DNA from: Bog-473 sp036489775
GTDB lineage: Bacteria > Actinomycetota > Acidimicrobiia > Acidimicrobiales > RAAP-2
NCBI GenBank assembly: GCA_036489775.1
Contig: DASXFC010000041.1
Coordinates: 54,668 to 118,667 of the forward strand
Length of the DNA: 64,000 nt
Direction of reading: 5' to 3'
Positions within the stretch are counted from its first letter, which is position 1. Each line of letters begins with the position of its first letter. Both the position numbers and the translations under genes were made by a program. Of this stretch, positions 15,388 through 24,176 are shown one piece after another. The notes below the pieces were generated by a model. That model worked only from the letters and a program-made list of their open reading frames with translations. It made no database searches and was not told where the DNA came from.

Positions 15388-17535
15388 ATGGCCGAGGAAG
15401 AACAGGTCAAGGCACTGGACACGGTGTTGGGCCAGATCGAAAAGCAGTTCGGCAAGGGTTCGGTCATGCGCATGGGCGACAACCTGCACATGAACATCGA
15501 GTCGATCCCGACCGGGGCCCTCTCGCTCGACCTAGCGCTCGGTATCGGCGGCCTGCCTCGTGGCCGGATCGTGGAGATCTATGGCCCGGAATCGTCGGGA
15601 AAGTCGACGCTGGCCATGCACGCGGTGGCCGAAGCGCAGCGCAATGGCGGCATCTGCGCCTACATCGACGCCGAGCACGCCATGGACCCGGTCTACGCGA
15701 CGGCCATCGGGGTGAACATCGACGACCTCTTGATCTCCCAGCCCGACACCGGTGAACAGGCGCTCGAGATCGCCGACATGCTGATCCGCTCCGGTGCACT
15801 CGACGTGCTGGTCATCGACTCGGTAGCTGCCCTGACGCCGCGGGCTGAAATCGAAGGCGAAATGGGTGACACCCACGTCGGCCTGCAAGCCCGCCTGATG
15901 TCCCAGGCGCTGCGCAAGCTGACAGGGACGTTGAGCAAGTCGAACACCATCGCCATCTTCATCAACCAGCTGCGGGAAAAAATCGGCGTCATGTACGGAT
16001 GTTTTTCCTATAGCGCCAGGGTCGTCCTGGCCGATGGCACCACGGAGAAGATCGGCAAGATCGTCAACCAGCGGCTCCCGGTCGAGGTCCTGTCCTACGA
16101 CCCGGTGGTCGGGGCGATCGTGCCCAAGCGAGTGGTCAACTGGTTCGACAACGGCATCACCGATCAGTTCCTGCAGATCACCGTGGCCAAGCCGGCCAAG
16201 AACGGCCGGGCCCAGCTGGCGTGTACTTCAAACCACCTGATCCGCACGCCGAGCGGGTGGCGCGAGGCCGGTTCGCTGAAGGTCGGTGACCGGGTGCTCG
16301 AAGCGCTGCCGCACTACCTGTCGGACTTCCAGTGGGACGCCTTGCGCGGAACGCTCATGGGCGATGGGGCCTTGTCCTCGACGCGCAGCGGCCACGGCGC
16401 CCGCTTCCGCTACTCGCATTGCGAGGCGCAGACGGCGTACGCAGACTGGAAAGCGTCGCTCTTCTCGAACATCGGCTCGAGCCGCCACGTCCGTGAGGAC
16501 GGGGTGGTGACGTACGACTTCGCTCCGCTGCCCGAGCTGGCCCCGTTGCGTCAGGGGGTCTACGTCGGTAAGAAGAAGGTATTCGACGACGATTACCTGA
16601 AGGGCTTAACGCCGCTGGCCCTCGCCCTCTGGTACATGGACGACGCCAACTTCACTGTCCGCTCGAAGGGTGTCCAGCATCGGACAGAAGGTCTGACCGG
16701 GCGTGCGACTATCTGCGTCGAGGCCATGGAGCCGGCCACTCGCGAGCGCCTGGTGGCCTACCTGGCCGACACCTGGGGCATCCAGGCCAACCTGGTGACC
16801 TCCGGTGCGATGGGGAAGGCCGTGCTGGTCTTCACCAACGGCGAGACGGCCAAGCTGCACGCCCTCATTGCCCCGTTCGTGCACCCGAGCATGGAGTACA
16901 AGTTGCTCCCGACCTACCGGGGCCGCTTCGCGGTCGAGCCGCACTTCACGCCGACGCGTCATGAACTGGTTGCCCTGCCGGTGACTGACATCCGGGTGAA
17001 GCCTCCGACCCGCTCGATGCACCGCTTCGACATTGAGGTCGAGGACAGCCATAACTATCTGGTCGACGGAGTGGTGGTGCACAACTCACCAGAGGTCACC
17101 CCTGGTGGGCGCGCCCTCAAGTTCTATTCATCGATCCGTCTCGACATCCGCCGGATCGAAGCCATCAAGGACGGCGCCGAGGTAGTGGGCAACCGGACCC
17201 GGGTCAAGGTGGTCAAGAACAAGTGCTCGGCCCCGTTCAAGCAGGCCGAGTTCGACATCATGTATGGCAAGGGCATCAGCCGCGAAGGTTCCCTGCTCGA
17301 TGTGGCGGTGGAGCTCGGCTTCATAAAGAAGTCCGGCGCCTGGTTCACCTACGAGGGTGAGCAGCTGGGTCAGGGGCGTGAGAACGTCAAGACGTTCCTC
17401 TGCGAGAACCCCCAGCTGATGGCCGAGGTCGACGAGCGGGTGCGCGAGTGCCTGGCCCCGAAGCCGGTAGACGTCATCGAGGAAGCCGATTTGGCCGTCG
17501 ACCCCGACGACCTGCCCATCACGGTCGACAAATAG
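15388..17535 (+). CDS. recA: Recombinase RecA precursor containing an intein
   Basis: 715-residue precursor from the ATG after GGAGGAGAG; the open frame further upstream is non-coding leader. The N-extein (residues 1-204) has Walker A GPESSGKST (66-74) and the Walker B VLVIDSVAAL. The C-extein resumes at SPEVTPGGRALKFYSS and continues to a normal acidic C terminus. Without the 362-residue intein the product is 353 residues, a normal RecA. The insertion splits the DNA-binding L2 loop between MYG and SPE. Unspliced protein cannot be active, so recombination and SOS induction depend on splicing. No recX follows; the next gene is a methyltransferase. Confidence 0.96.
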   Translation: MAEEEQVKALDTVLGQIEKQFGKGSVMRMGDNLHMNIESIPTGALSLDLALGIGGLPRGRIVEIYGPESSGKSTLAMHAVAEAQRNGGICAYIDAEHAMDPVYATAIGVNIDDLLISQPDTGEQALEIADMLIRSGALDVLVIDSVAALTPRAEIEGEMGDTHVGLQARLMSQALRKLTGTLSKSNTIAIFINQLREKIGVMYGCFSYSARVVLADGTTEKIGKIVNQRLPVEVLSYDPVVGAIVPKRVVNWFDNGITDQFLQITVAKPAKNGRAQLACTSNHLIRTPSGWREAGSLKVGDRVLEALPHYLSDFQWDALRGTLMGDGALSSTRSGHGARFRYSHCEAQTAYADWKASLFSNIGSSRHVREDGVVTYDFAPLPELAPLRQGVYVGKKKVFDDDYLKGLTPLALALWYMDDANFTVRSKGVQHRTEGLTGRATICVEAMEPATRERLVAYLADTWGIQANLVTSGAMGKAVLVFTNGETAKLHALIAPFVHPSMEYKLLPTYRGRFAVEPHFTPTRHELVALPVTDIRVKPPTRSMHRFDIEVEDSHNYLVDGVVVHNSPEVTPGGRALKFYSSIRLDIRRIEAIKDGAEVVGNRTRVKVVKNKCSAPFKQAEFDIMYGKGISREGSLLDVAVELGFIKKSGAWFTYEGEQLGQGRENVKTFLCENPQLMAEVDERVRECLAPKPVDVIEEADLAVDPDDLPITVDK
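16000..17085 (+). mobile_element. RecA intein with LAGLIDADG homing endonuclease
   Basis: 362 residues inside recA, residues 205-566 of the precursor. Splicing residues are all present: Cys1 (CFSYSARVVLADGT), block B TSNH (CTSNHLIRTPSGW), block F RFDIEVEDSHNYLVDG, and the block G end VVVHN with Ser as the +1 residue. Two LAGLIDADG-like helices mark the endonuclease: LRGTLMGDGALS and LALWYMDDANF, each with an acidic residue at the catalytic place. The element therefore looks both splice-competent and potentially mobile. The site corresponds to the L2 loop, where the M. leprae type sits, and not to the VVKNK/C site of M. tuberculosis (recalled, not searched). Confidence 0.95.
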
Positions 17536-17679
17536 TCCACCCATCGCGGCCTGGGTGAATGCCACCGCCCGGGCCGTTCTCACAGCAACACCCCCCGAAG
17601 ACGCTCCGGACCGGACCCGCTACTCCCTCGGGCCTCTGTCCGGGGCGCTTCGCGTCCGGAGCCGGGTCAGAATGTCGCC

Positions 17680-18594
17680 GTGCCGTCCACCTGGAAGCAA
17701 CGGGCCTACCGCGTTCTCGATCGAGTGGCGCCGACGGTGCCCTTTCGGTTCCTATGGCCCAGACAGAGCGTGCGTCTGGCCTTCAACGTGATCCTCGATC
17801 GCGAACCCGATGCGGTCGGTGGCACCGAGTACAGCCAGAAGCTGGCCAATGGCGAGCTGTCCCGCCACGGCTTGGCGCAGGCCTTGGCTCACTCCGAGGA
17901 GTTCCGTCGGCGTATCCCGATCGATGATGTCTTGCTGTCCATGCACGTCAGCCGCAGCACCTTCGTGGCCGGCCTGCCCCGGGCGGCTCGCATCCTCGAC
18001 CTGGGTGGGACCCACCAGGGCTATGACGACGGAGCTCTGGTGCACCTGGGCTATCCGTACCCGTTCGAGCATTTGGTCGTCGTCGACCTCCCGACCAATG
18101 AGCGTCACGAGATCTACCAGGGCGGCTCCGATGGTCACACCGTGCAGTCCGAGCTGGGCCCGGTCCAGTTCGCCTTCCACTCGATGGTCGATCTGAGCGC
18201 GTACGGCGACAACTCATTCGACCTGGTGTATTCGGGACAGTCGATCGAGCACGTGACCGAGTCCGAAGGCGATGAGGTGGCCCGTGAGGTGTTCCGGGTG
18301 CTGGCACCTGGGGGCTGGTTCTGTCTCGATACGCCGAACGGACCGGCCTGGCGACTGCAGTCAGCGGAGTTGATGAACCCGGATCACAAGATCGAGTACT
18401 CGGCCGACGAGCTGGCCGCCAAGTTGGTGCGGGCCGGCTTCGAGGTCACCGAGTCCAAAGGGCTCAACCTGATGCGGGCTGGGGTGGCCGAAGGCCGATT
18501 CGATGTCGCAGAGGCCAGCGCGCACCCGGGCCTGTTCGCCGAAGCTGACGACTGCCTGTTGCTGGCCATGGTGGCGCGCAAGCCGGGTGACTGA
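17680..18594 (+). CDS. Class I SAM methyltransferase with N-terminal DUF4214-like segment
   Basis: 304 residues with a GTG start. The first about 80 residues (LAFNVILDREPDAVGGTEYSQKLANGELSRHGLAQALAHSEEF) match the DUF4214 pattern found in surface and glycan-related proteins. Then a Rossmann methyltransferase begins: ARILDLGGTHQGYDDG as motif I, HLVVVDLP as motif II, and FDLVYSGQSIEHVTE as the motif before the acceptor site. The acceptor is not clear; a glycan or lipid substrate fits the DUF4214 part. It follows recA by 144 bases. An 8-bp inverted repeat, CTCCGGAC...GTCCGGAG (17604-17661), lies in that gap and may end the recA message. Confidence 0.85.
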   Translation: MPSTWKQRAYRVLDRVAPTVPFRFLWPRQSVRLAFNVILDREPDAVGGTEYSQKLANGELSRHGLAQALAHSEEFRRRIPIDDVLLSMHVSRSTFVAGLPRAARILDLGGTHQGYDDGALVHLGYPYPFEHLVVVDLPTNERHEIYQGGSDGHTVQSELGPVQFAFHSMVDLSAYGDNSFDLVYSGQSIEHVTESEGDEVAREVFRVLAPGGWFCLDTPNGPAWRLQSAELMNPDHKIEYSADELAAKLVRAGFEVTESKGLNLMRAGVAEGRFDVAEASAHPGLFAEADDCLLLAMVARKPGD

Positions 18595-18608
18595 GTGGTG
18601 GCTCAGGC

Positions 18609-19685
18609 TTAGGGGGTCACCACGGCGTGAATGGTGTTGGGCACCAACTCGACCCAGGTCTGGCCCGGGTTCATGGCGATGGTTTGCCCCTGTGCGTTGA
18701 CGAACTGGGTCGCCGAACCCAGGGCGGCCCGGTGCCACGTTCCAGGAATAGCGACGCCGTTGCGGAACACCTCGGCGTTCCCGCTGGCGTTGGGGTAGAG
18801 AGCCGCCTGCACCTCGAGCGCGCCCTCGGAGTTCTCAACCCAAGGTCCATAACTGATCTGCACGTACTCCACCACGACGTTGGCCGCGCTGTTCTGCACC
18901 CCGTCGGCCAGCATGTCGGGGGTGCTCCCGTTGTAGTAGCGCAGGAAGGTCTGGGTGGCCGGGTTGTATTTCCAGGTCACGTCGGATGTGCCGGAGAAGT
19001 CGATCCCGATGCTGCTCACCGGCGAGCCGGTGGGCACCGTCTTGGAGAAGGTGAAGACCGCTTGGGGCGGCGCGGTCATGGTCGGGTGAGTGCCCCATAT
19101 GGCCGCCGTCGTCGAATAGGTGTCGTAGGGGGCGACGCGGCCGGCCGGATGGGTGGCGATATTGCCGTCGACGCCGAGGTCGACGTTGACGAGAGGGGAG
19201 GCATCGATGTTGGCGATGACGGGGTCGATACCGCCGACGTGCACCAGGAGCGGTGTGCCGAACTCGCCGAGGATGCCGATGTCGATATTGCGGGCCGAAC
19301 GCACGGGGCCGACGGTGGGCGCGTCCTGGCATTGGAAGACGGCGACGTAGCGGGTGATCCCACCCTCCACCGGCTCCTCGAACACGATGTCGGCCTTGTC
19401 CATGCCACTCTGCGGCCGGGCGTCGGGGTAGTTGTCGATCTTCACGCCCAGGGCGGGCCGCTGCGGCACGGCGGCAACAGGTTCGCCCGACAAGGGGCAG
19501 GTGGGAGGCGGCGCGGTGGTCGAGGTCGTCGTGGTTTTCACCGTGGTCGAGACTGCCTTGGCGCTCGGGTGTGACGGTGAGGAGGAGCAGGCCGCCAACA
19601 CCAGTCCGCAAAGGCCGAAGGCGGCGAGGAGGGTCCACCCAGCCGGGCGGCGGGAGAGTGGTCGCTGGGTCGAGAACATGGGCAC
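18609..19685 (-). CDS. DUF3048 (YerB-type) lipoprotein
   Basis: 358 residues. Lipoprotein signal at 15-34 with lipobox LAACSSS, then a Thr-rich spacer (STTVKTTTTSTTAPPPT). The body is the DUF3048 family: RPALGVKIDNYPDARPQSGMDKADIVFEEPVEGGITRYVAVFQ, GPVRSARNIDIGIL and, near the end, GTWHRAALG and NPGQTWVELVP. The family occurs in Gram-positive envelopes and its biochemical role is unknown. It converges with the methyltransferase gene, 14 bases apart, and is followed on the same strand upstream by the Tat-exported protein. Confidence 0.9.
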   Translation of the reverse strand: MPMFSTQRPLSRRPAGWTLLAAFGLCGLVLAACSSSPSHPSAKAVSTTVKTTTTSTTAPPPTCPLSGEPVAAVPQRPALGVKIDNYPDARPQSGMDKADIVFEEPVEGGITRYVAVFQCQDAPTVGPVRSARNIDIGILGEFGTPLLVHVGGIDPVIANIDASPLVNVDLGVDGNIATHPAGRVAPYDTYSTTAAIWGTHPTMTAPPQAVFTFSKTVPTGSPVSSIGIDFSGTSDVTWKYNPATQTFLRYYNGSTPDMLADGVQNSAANVVVEYVQISYGPWVENSEGALEVQAALYPNASGNAEVFRNGVAIPGTWHRAALGSATQFVNAQGQTIAMNPGQTWVELVPNTIHAVVTP

Positions 19686-19733
19686 GGCGCGCTGATCGTA
19701 GAGGCAGCTGAGACCTCGCAGGGGTCATACCCC

Positions 19734-21470
19734 CTATGCCGTGTTGGTTGCCTGGGCCGATCCGAGCTGAGCGGCGGAGCCGGCGTAGATGCTGCTCCAG
19801 TTGCTACCCGAGGTGCCGTTCGCGCTGGCCGGGCCCTGGCCGAACTGGGCATAGAGGTTCTCCATGGCCCGGTTGAGCAGCTCGGTCTCTCCGGGGATGG
19901 CCGCCGGCAACACATTGGGTGGGATCAACGTGGAGTTGGAGAGCCGATAGACGAAGTAGGCCGAGCCGCTGGCCAGCACCCCGCCTCCTTGGCCGGGCGC
20001 GGTGTAGTAGGTCAGGTCGGACCAGTTGCGTTGACCGGGGATGGGTGAGTGAGCCAGCACGTCGAGGTTGCGAGGGCCCGGAAGCGAGGGGACGTAGCGG
20101 TCGTACTCGCCGATGATCATGTTGGGCAGGGCCTGTCCTTCGGTCAGGTTGCAGCCGTCGAAGAACCAGGAGTCCGGATCGGTGACCACCATGTCGGCTA
20201 CGGCACCGACCGATTGGTACATGGAGCCGATGAGCGAGGACTCCGGATCGTTGAGCGGTGCCTGGATCCAGTTCACGGTGGTGAGCGACGGGTCCTGGGT
20301 GGCCATGGGGTCCTCGGTGGCGTCCTTGTAACAGACCTGCAGGCGGTTGGGTCCAATCGAAGTGGGCTGCATGCGGATCTGCCGGTAGCAGGCATTGGCG
20401 CCGAGGAAGGCCAGGTTCACGCCGGACCCGCTGGCGAAGGCGGCGCCGTTGCGCATCGATTGGGACCAGTACTCGTCGTGGCCCAGACTGAAGAGGCACT
20501 TGTGCTTGAGCAGGTAGGCGGGGTTGGCGTGAAGGTCGACATCGGTGGCATAGGTCAGGTCGAGACCGAGCCGCTCGAGGTTGTAGAGCAGCGGCAGTTC
20601 GTTGCCCATGAAGTCGGCGGCGCCGGAGGCCCAGGTCTGGGGATAGGGCCGGTCGAAGGAGACGGCCCGGGCCCGGTTGGCGAAAGCCTGGCCACCCCGC
20701 CCGGTGGGTCCGTAATAGAGGGAGTAGCTGCCGTAGAGGTTGTAGGCCTGCCAGGTGGTGACCGAGTTCTGAATCACGTAGGCCGCCGTGCTGGCATCGT
20801 TGCGGATGGTGAGCGGGATGTACTGCTCCTGCCCCGCGTTGCCCACCAGTTTGAGGAGGTAACAGCCCGGAGGCCAGGTCTGGTCGATGGACAGTGTCAA
20901 GGTCGGCGACCAGTTGGCGCACGACACTATGCCCACGCCGGGGGTGACCGTCGGCGCTGGTTGTGCCCCGGCTGCGACCATGTCGCTCTGGTGGACGAGC
21001 CGGCCACCGAGCCCGTAGTAGTACCCCATCCGGTAGGCCTGGACCTGCACGGCCTGGGCCGTGGTGTTGATGTGCAGCGTGAGGTCGTCACCGGCCACGG
21101 CGCTGACCTGGCTGGCGAAGCCTTCAAGGGTGTGATCGGGCTGGTTGTGGGTGACGATCCAATCGAGGGTGCCGGGCTGGTTGTTCTCCTCGATCAGCCA
21201 GGTGGCCGTGGGGACGATGACGCCGCTGGCCAGCCTGGTCTGTTGGACCGCCGGCAGGCTCTTGCCCTTCCCCTGGTGCCGTTTGGCCTTCGCCGGCACC
21301 TTCTTCCCCTTATGGCGCGTGGCGGCATCGGCCGCACCGCCCGAGAGCGAGGCCAGAGCAAGCCCGGCACCGCCGGCCGCGGCGAGCTGAAGGAATTGAC
21401 GACGATCGATGGGTGGTGCGCCCGGAGAGGGAGTCGGCTCTGACACCCCGCGGGCCGACGGGTCCTGCAC
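19734..21470 (-). CDS. Tat-exported N,N-dimethylformamidase-like domain protein
   Basis: 578 residues. The twin-arginine signal IDRRQFLQLAAAGGAGLALASL lies at about residues 21-42. The next about 150 residues form beta-rich domains (TLHINTTAQAVQVQAYRMGYYYGLGGRLV; YLLKLVGNAGQEQYIPLTIRND). From about 240 on comes the domain named after the large subunit of N,N-dimethylformamidase: SFDRPYPQ, ELPLLYNLERLGLDLTYATDVDLH and LFSLGHDEYWSQSMRNG. In most actinobacteria this domain occurs in secreted proteins of unknown substrate, so amidase activity should not be assumed. A Lys/Arg-rich stretch follows the signal. Its start overlaps no coding part of the divergent acyltransferase if the latter begins at 21545. 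Confidence 0.86.
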   Translation of the reverse strand: MQDPSARGVSEPTPSPGAPPIDRRQFLQLAAAGGAGLALASLSGGAADAATRHKGKKVPAKAKRHQGKGKSLPAVQQTRLASGVIVPTATWLIEENNQPGTLDWIVTHNQPDHTLEGFASQVSAVAGDDLTLHINTTAQAVQVQAYRMGYYYGLGGRLVHQSDMVAAGAQPAPTVTPGVGIVSCANWSPTLTLSIDQTWPPGCYLLKLVGNAGQEQYIPLTIRNDASTAAYVIQNSVTTWQAYNLYGSYSLYYGPTGRGGQAFANRARAVSFDRPYPQTWASGAADFMGNELPLLYNLERLGLDLTYATDVDLHANPAYLLKHKCLFSLGHDEYWSQSMRNGAAFASGSGVNLAFLGANACYRQIRMQPTSIGPNRLQVCYKDATEDPMATQDPSLTTVNWIQAPLNDPESSLIGSMYQSVGAVADMVVTDPDSWFFDGCNLTEGQALPNMIIGEYDRYVPSLPGPRNLDVLAHSPIPGQRNWSDLTYYTAPGQGGGVLASGSAYFVYRLSNSTLIPPNVLPAAIPGETELLNRAMENLYAQFGQGPASANGTSGSNWSSIYAGSAAQLGSAQATNTA

Positions 21471-21544
21471 GAAAACCAGTGTACCGAGGCCCTCTGGAGC
21501 TCACCCCTCGCCCCGCCAGCTCGCCGGCACCTACCATTTCGGCC

Positions 21545-22207
21545 GTGCCTTGGGCCCGCTCGCTCCCTGCTCCGCTTCGGCGTGCCCTTTCCCGAGCCAT
21601 CCATGGCGCCTGGGATCTGGCCGGACAGCTGGGCGCGGTCGGCCCCGACGATCCCCTGGGCCGGCGTTTCGGCGCCATGGGCCGGGGAGCCTGTCTCCTG
21701 TTCCCGCAAGGGGCGATCTACAACGAGCACCTGATCCAGATCGGTTCCGAGACGATGGTCGGCCCGAACACCTGCATCACGGCGGGGATGGCGCCGGGAC
21801 AGGTCATGCCGACCAACCCGGTGGTGTCCATCGGCGACCGTTGCATCATCGGGCGGGGATCGCACATCGTGGGCCACTGGTCCATCGAGATCGGCGATGA
21901 CATCCAGACCGGTCCGTACGTCTACATCACCGACCAGAACCACACCTACGTCGATCCGGTCGAGCCCATCGGGCGTCAGTGGCCGACCGAGGCGGCAGTC
22001 CGAATCGGTTCGGGCAGCTGGCTCGGGGCCAACGTCGTGATCTTGCCGGGCGCCCAGATCGGAGAGCACGTGGTGGTGGCGGCCGGCGCGGTGGTGCGCG
22101 GCGTGGTGCCGGATCGCTGCGTGGTGGCCGGCGTGCCGGCCAAGGTCGTGCGCCGCTGGGTCGAAGGCGAGGGCTGGGTGGACGAGAAGGGCGTGACGGT
22201 CCCCTGA
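21545..22207 (+). CDS. Hexapeptide-repeat (left-handed beta-helix) acyltransferase
   Basis: About 220 residues from the GTG at 21545. An in-frame GTG or ATG at 21413 would overlap the divergent Tat gene and add a Pro/Arg-rich stretch. The core is a left-handed beta-helix: LIQIGSETMVGPNTCITAG, VSIGDRCIIGRGSHIVGHWSIEIGDDIQTGPYVYITDQNHTYVD, then SGSWLGANVVILPGAQIGEHVVVAAGAVVRG and the closing VVAGVPAKVVRRW. This matches the O-acetyltransferases of the NodL/LacA/WbbJ type. The acceptor, probably a sugar, is unknown. It lies just upstream of serB in the same direction. Confidence 0.88.
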   Translation: MPWARSLPAPLRRALSRAIHGAWDLAGQLGAVGPDDPLGRRFGAMGRGACLLFPQGAIYNEHLIQIGSETMVGPNTCITAGMAPGQVMPTNPVVSIGDRCIIGRGSHIVGHWSIEIGDDIQTGPYVYITDQNHTYVDPVEPIGRQWPTEAAVRIGSGSWLGANVVILPGAQIGEHVVVAAGAVVRGVVPDRCVVAGVPAKVVRRWVEGEGWVDEKGVTVP

Positions 22208-22221
22208 ACGCAGTTCATCAA

Positions 22222-23463
22222 ATGGCGCTGGCGGCGCCCGATACCGTGTCGATCGACATGACGGCGCGTTGCTCCCATCTGCTCACCCTCTCCGGCCAGG
22301 ACGGGCCCGGACTGGCCCAGCAGCTCTTCGCTTCCCTGGCTGCACAAGCCGTCGAGGTTCGAGATGTCGAGCAGGTTCGGGTGCACGGGCGTCTGCTGCT
22401 GTGCGTGGAGATCGATGTCAGCGCGCCCGAAGCAGACGAACTCTCGAGGCGGCTCGAGGGCACCTTCGCTGATGATGCGGTGGAGGTGGCGCTGCGCCCG
22501 ATCGGGGAGCATGACATGACGACCACGTCGACCCGTGATCGTCATCTGGTCACGGTGCTGGCACCGGAGATCGACGCGGCCAGCCTGGCCGGCATCACGG
22601 CCCGTATCGCCGAGTGTGGCGCCAACATCGAGCGCATCGTGCGGTTGGCGGCCTACCCGGTGCACAGCTACGAGTTGGTGCTCGCCGGTGGCGAACTGAC
22701 CGCCCTGCGACGCGCGTTGGCCACCGAGGCGGTGGCCCGCCAGGTCGACATCGCCGTGCAAGCGGCCGGATTGCACCGCCGGGCCAAGCATCTCATCGTC
22801 CTCGACGCCGACTCGACGCTGCTCCAAGGCGAGATGATCGACGTGATGGCCGAGGTGGCCGGCTGTGGGGCCGAGGTGGCAGCCATCACCGAGACGGCCA
22901 TGCGGGGCGAGCTCGACTTCGAGCAGGCCCTGCGGCAGCGGGTCCGCTTGCTGGCCGGGCTGGACCGGGCCGGCCTCGAGGTGGTGCGCCAATCGATCAT
23001 CCCGACGCCGGGAGCGCGCACTCTGGTGCGCACGCTCAAGCGCCTGGGCTACGAGGTGGCGGTGGTGAGTGGCGGCTTCACCCAGATCATCGCCGGTATC
23101 GTGCACGAACTGGGCGTCGACCACCTGGCCGCCAACGTGCTGGCCATTGACCGGGGCGCCCTGACCGGCGAGCTGGAAGGGCCGGTGCTGGACCGGGCCG
23201 GGAAGGCCAGCGCGCTGGTTCGCTTCGCCCGCACCGCGGGGGTCCCGCTGACCCAGACCATCGCGGTGGGCGACGGCGCCAACGACCTCGACATGTTGGC
23301 CACCGCCGGCCTGGGTATCGCCTTCAACGCCAAGCCGCTGGTACGCGACGCCGCCGACACCGCGGTGAATGTGCCCTACCTCGATGCCATCTTGTTCCTG
23401 CTCGGGATCTCACGCGACGAGGTGGAGCGGGCGGACGAACTCGATGGGGTGGCCCGGCCGTGA
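22222..23463 (+). CDS. serB: Phosphoserine phosphatase SerB with tandem ACT domains
   Basis: 413 residues from the ATG at 22222; an ATG at 22258 is an alternative and no strong ribosome site decides. Two ACT-like domains fill the first about 180 residues (HLLTLSGQDGPGLAQQLF and HLVTVLAPEIDAASLAGI), the usual build of mycobacterial SerB2. The HAD phosphatase follows with the nucleophile motif DADST at 195-199, the SGGF motif, and GDGANDLDM at 350-358. It releases serine from phosphoserine, the last step of serine synthesis, with serine feedback through the ACT domains. Its stop overlaps the start of the HlyIII gene. Confidence 0.93.
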   Translation: MALAAPDTVSIDMTARCSHLLTLSGQDGPGLAQQLFASLAAQAVEVRDVEQVRVHGRLLLCVEIDVSAPEADELSRRLEGTFADDAVEVALRPIGEHDMTTTSTRDRHLVTVLAPEIDAASLAGITARIAECGANIERIVRLAAYPVHSYELVLAGGELTALRRALATEAVARQVDIAVQAAGLHRRAKHLIVLDADSTLLQGEMIDVMAEVAGCGAEVAAITETAMRGELDFEQALRQRVRLLAGLDRAGLEVVRQSIIPTPGARTLVRTLKRLGYEVAVVSGGFTQIIAGIVHELGVDHLAANVLAIDRGALTGELEGPVLDRAGKASALVRFARTAGVPLTQTIAVGDGANDLDMLATAGLGIAFNAKPLVRDAADTAVNVPYLDAILFLLGISRDEVERADELDGVARP

Positions 23464-24140
23464 CGGTGGCCCAGGGCGAGCAGGGCACGCGGGCCGACAA
23501 CCGGGGCCAGCGCCCGCTCCTGCGGGGTTGGCTGCACGCCGGTGCGCTGGCCGGCTGGCTGATCGGCGGCCCCTTCCTGATCGCGGCCGGACCGGACGCC
23601 GGCGCCAAAGCTGCCCTGTCCGTCTACGTGGTGGCCATGCTCATCATGTTCGGCACCAGCGCCGGGTTCCATCGTGTGCGCTGGTCGGCCCCGGCCTGGC
23701 GCCGCATGCGACGAGCCGACCACAGCGCCATCTTCGTGGGCATCGCCGGCACCTCGACCGCAGTGGCCGGTCTGGCCCTGATCGGCTGGTCCCAGGTCTT
23801 GATGCTCAGCCTGGTCTGGGGCGGCGCACTGGTCGGGATCGTGCTGCGCCAGGTCTGGCTGGACGCCCCGCAGTGGGTGGTGGCCGTGCCGTATGTGGTG
23901 GTGGGCTGGTGCTCGCTGGCCGTGACGCCACAGCTCGTGCGCGGCCTGGGGGCAGCCGGCTTCCTCCTGATGCTGGGAGCCGGCCTGGCCTACACGGTGG
24001 GCGCCCTCGTCTACGCGGCCAAGAAGCCCAACCCCTGGCCGCGGGTCTTCGGTTTCCACGAGATCTTCCATGCCTGCACGGTGATCGGCGCCGGGCTGTT
24101 CGCCTACGTGGTGGCCTTCATCGCACTGCCCCGGTACTAG
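23460..24140 (+). CDS. Hemolysin III / PAQR family membrane protein
   Basis: 226 residues with a GTG start overlapping the serB stop. Seven hydrophobic helices are visible. The three PAQR metal-site motifs are in order: GTSAGFHRVRW, RADHSAIFVGIAGTSTA and HEIFHACTVIGA. These place it in the HlyIII (TrhA) branch, thought to be membrane hydrolases or lipid-homeostasis proteins rather than haemolysins. It is the last gene of its run and converges with the CoA-transferase gene 37 bases away. Confidence 0.92.
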   Translation: MTVAQGEQGTRADNRGQRPLLRGWLHAGALAGWLIGGPFLIAAGPDAGAKAALSVYVVAMLIMFGTSAGFHRVRWSAPAWRRMRRADHSAIFVGIAGTSTAVAGLALIGWSQVLMLSLVWGGALVGIVLRQVWLDAPQWVVAVPYVVVGWCSLAVTPQLVRGLGAAGFLLMLGAGLAYTVGALVYAAKKPNPWPRVFGFHEIFHACTVIGAGLFAYVVAFIALPRY

Positions 24141-24176
24141 GGCCACCCGGGGACGGAGCCGTCCACCAGCCGCCCG

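Noticed and set aside
16228..17082. Minus-strand frames opposite the recA intein
   Set aside because: The plus strand carries every intein block, and the minus frames show no motif.
17604..17661. Intrinsic terminator after recA from the CTCCGGAC...GTCCGGAG repeat
   Set aside because: The arms are 42 bases apart and no T run follows, so I did not list it as a terminator.
20049..21443. 464-codon plus-strand frame opposite the Tat-exported protein
   Set aside because: The minus-strand reading has a full Tat signal and family motifs; the plus frame is Val/Gly/Glu-rich shadow.
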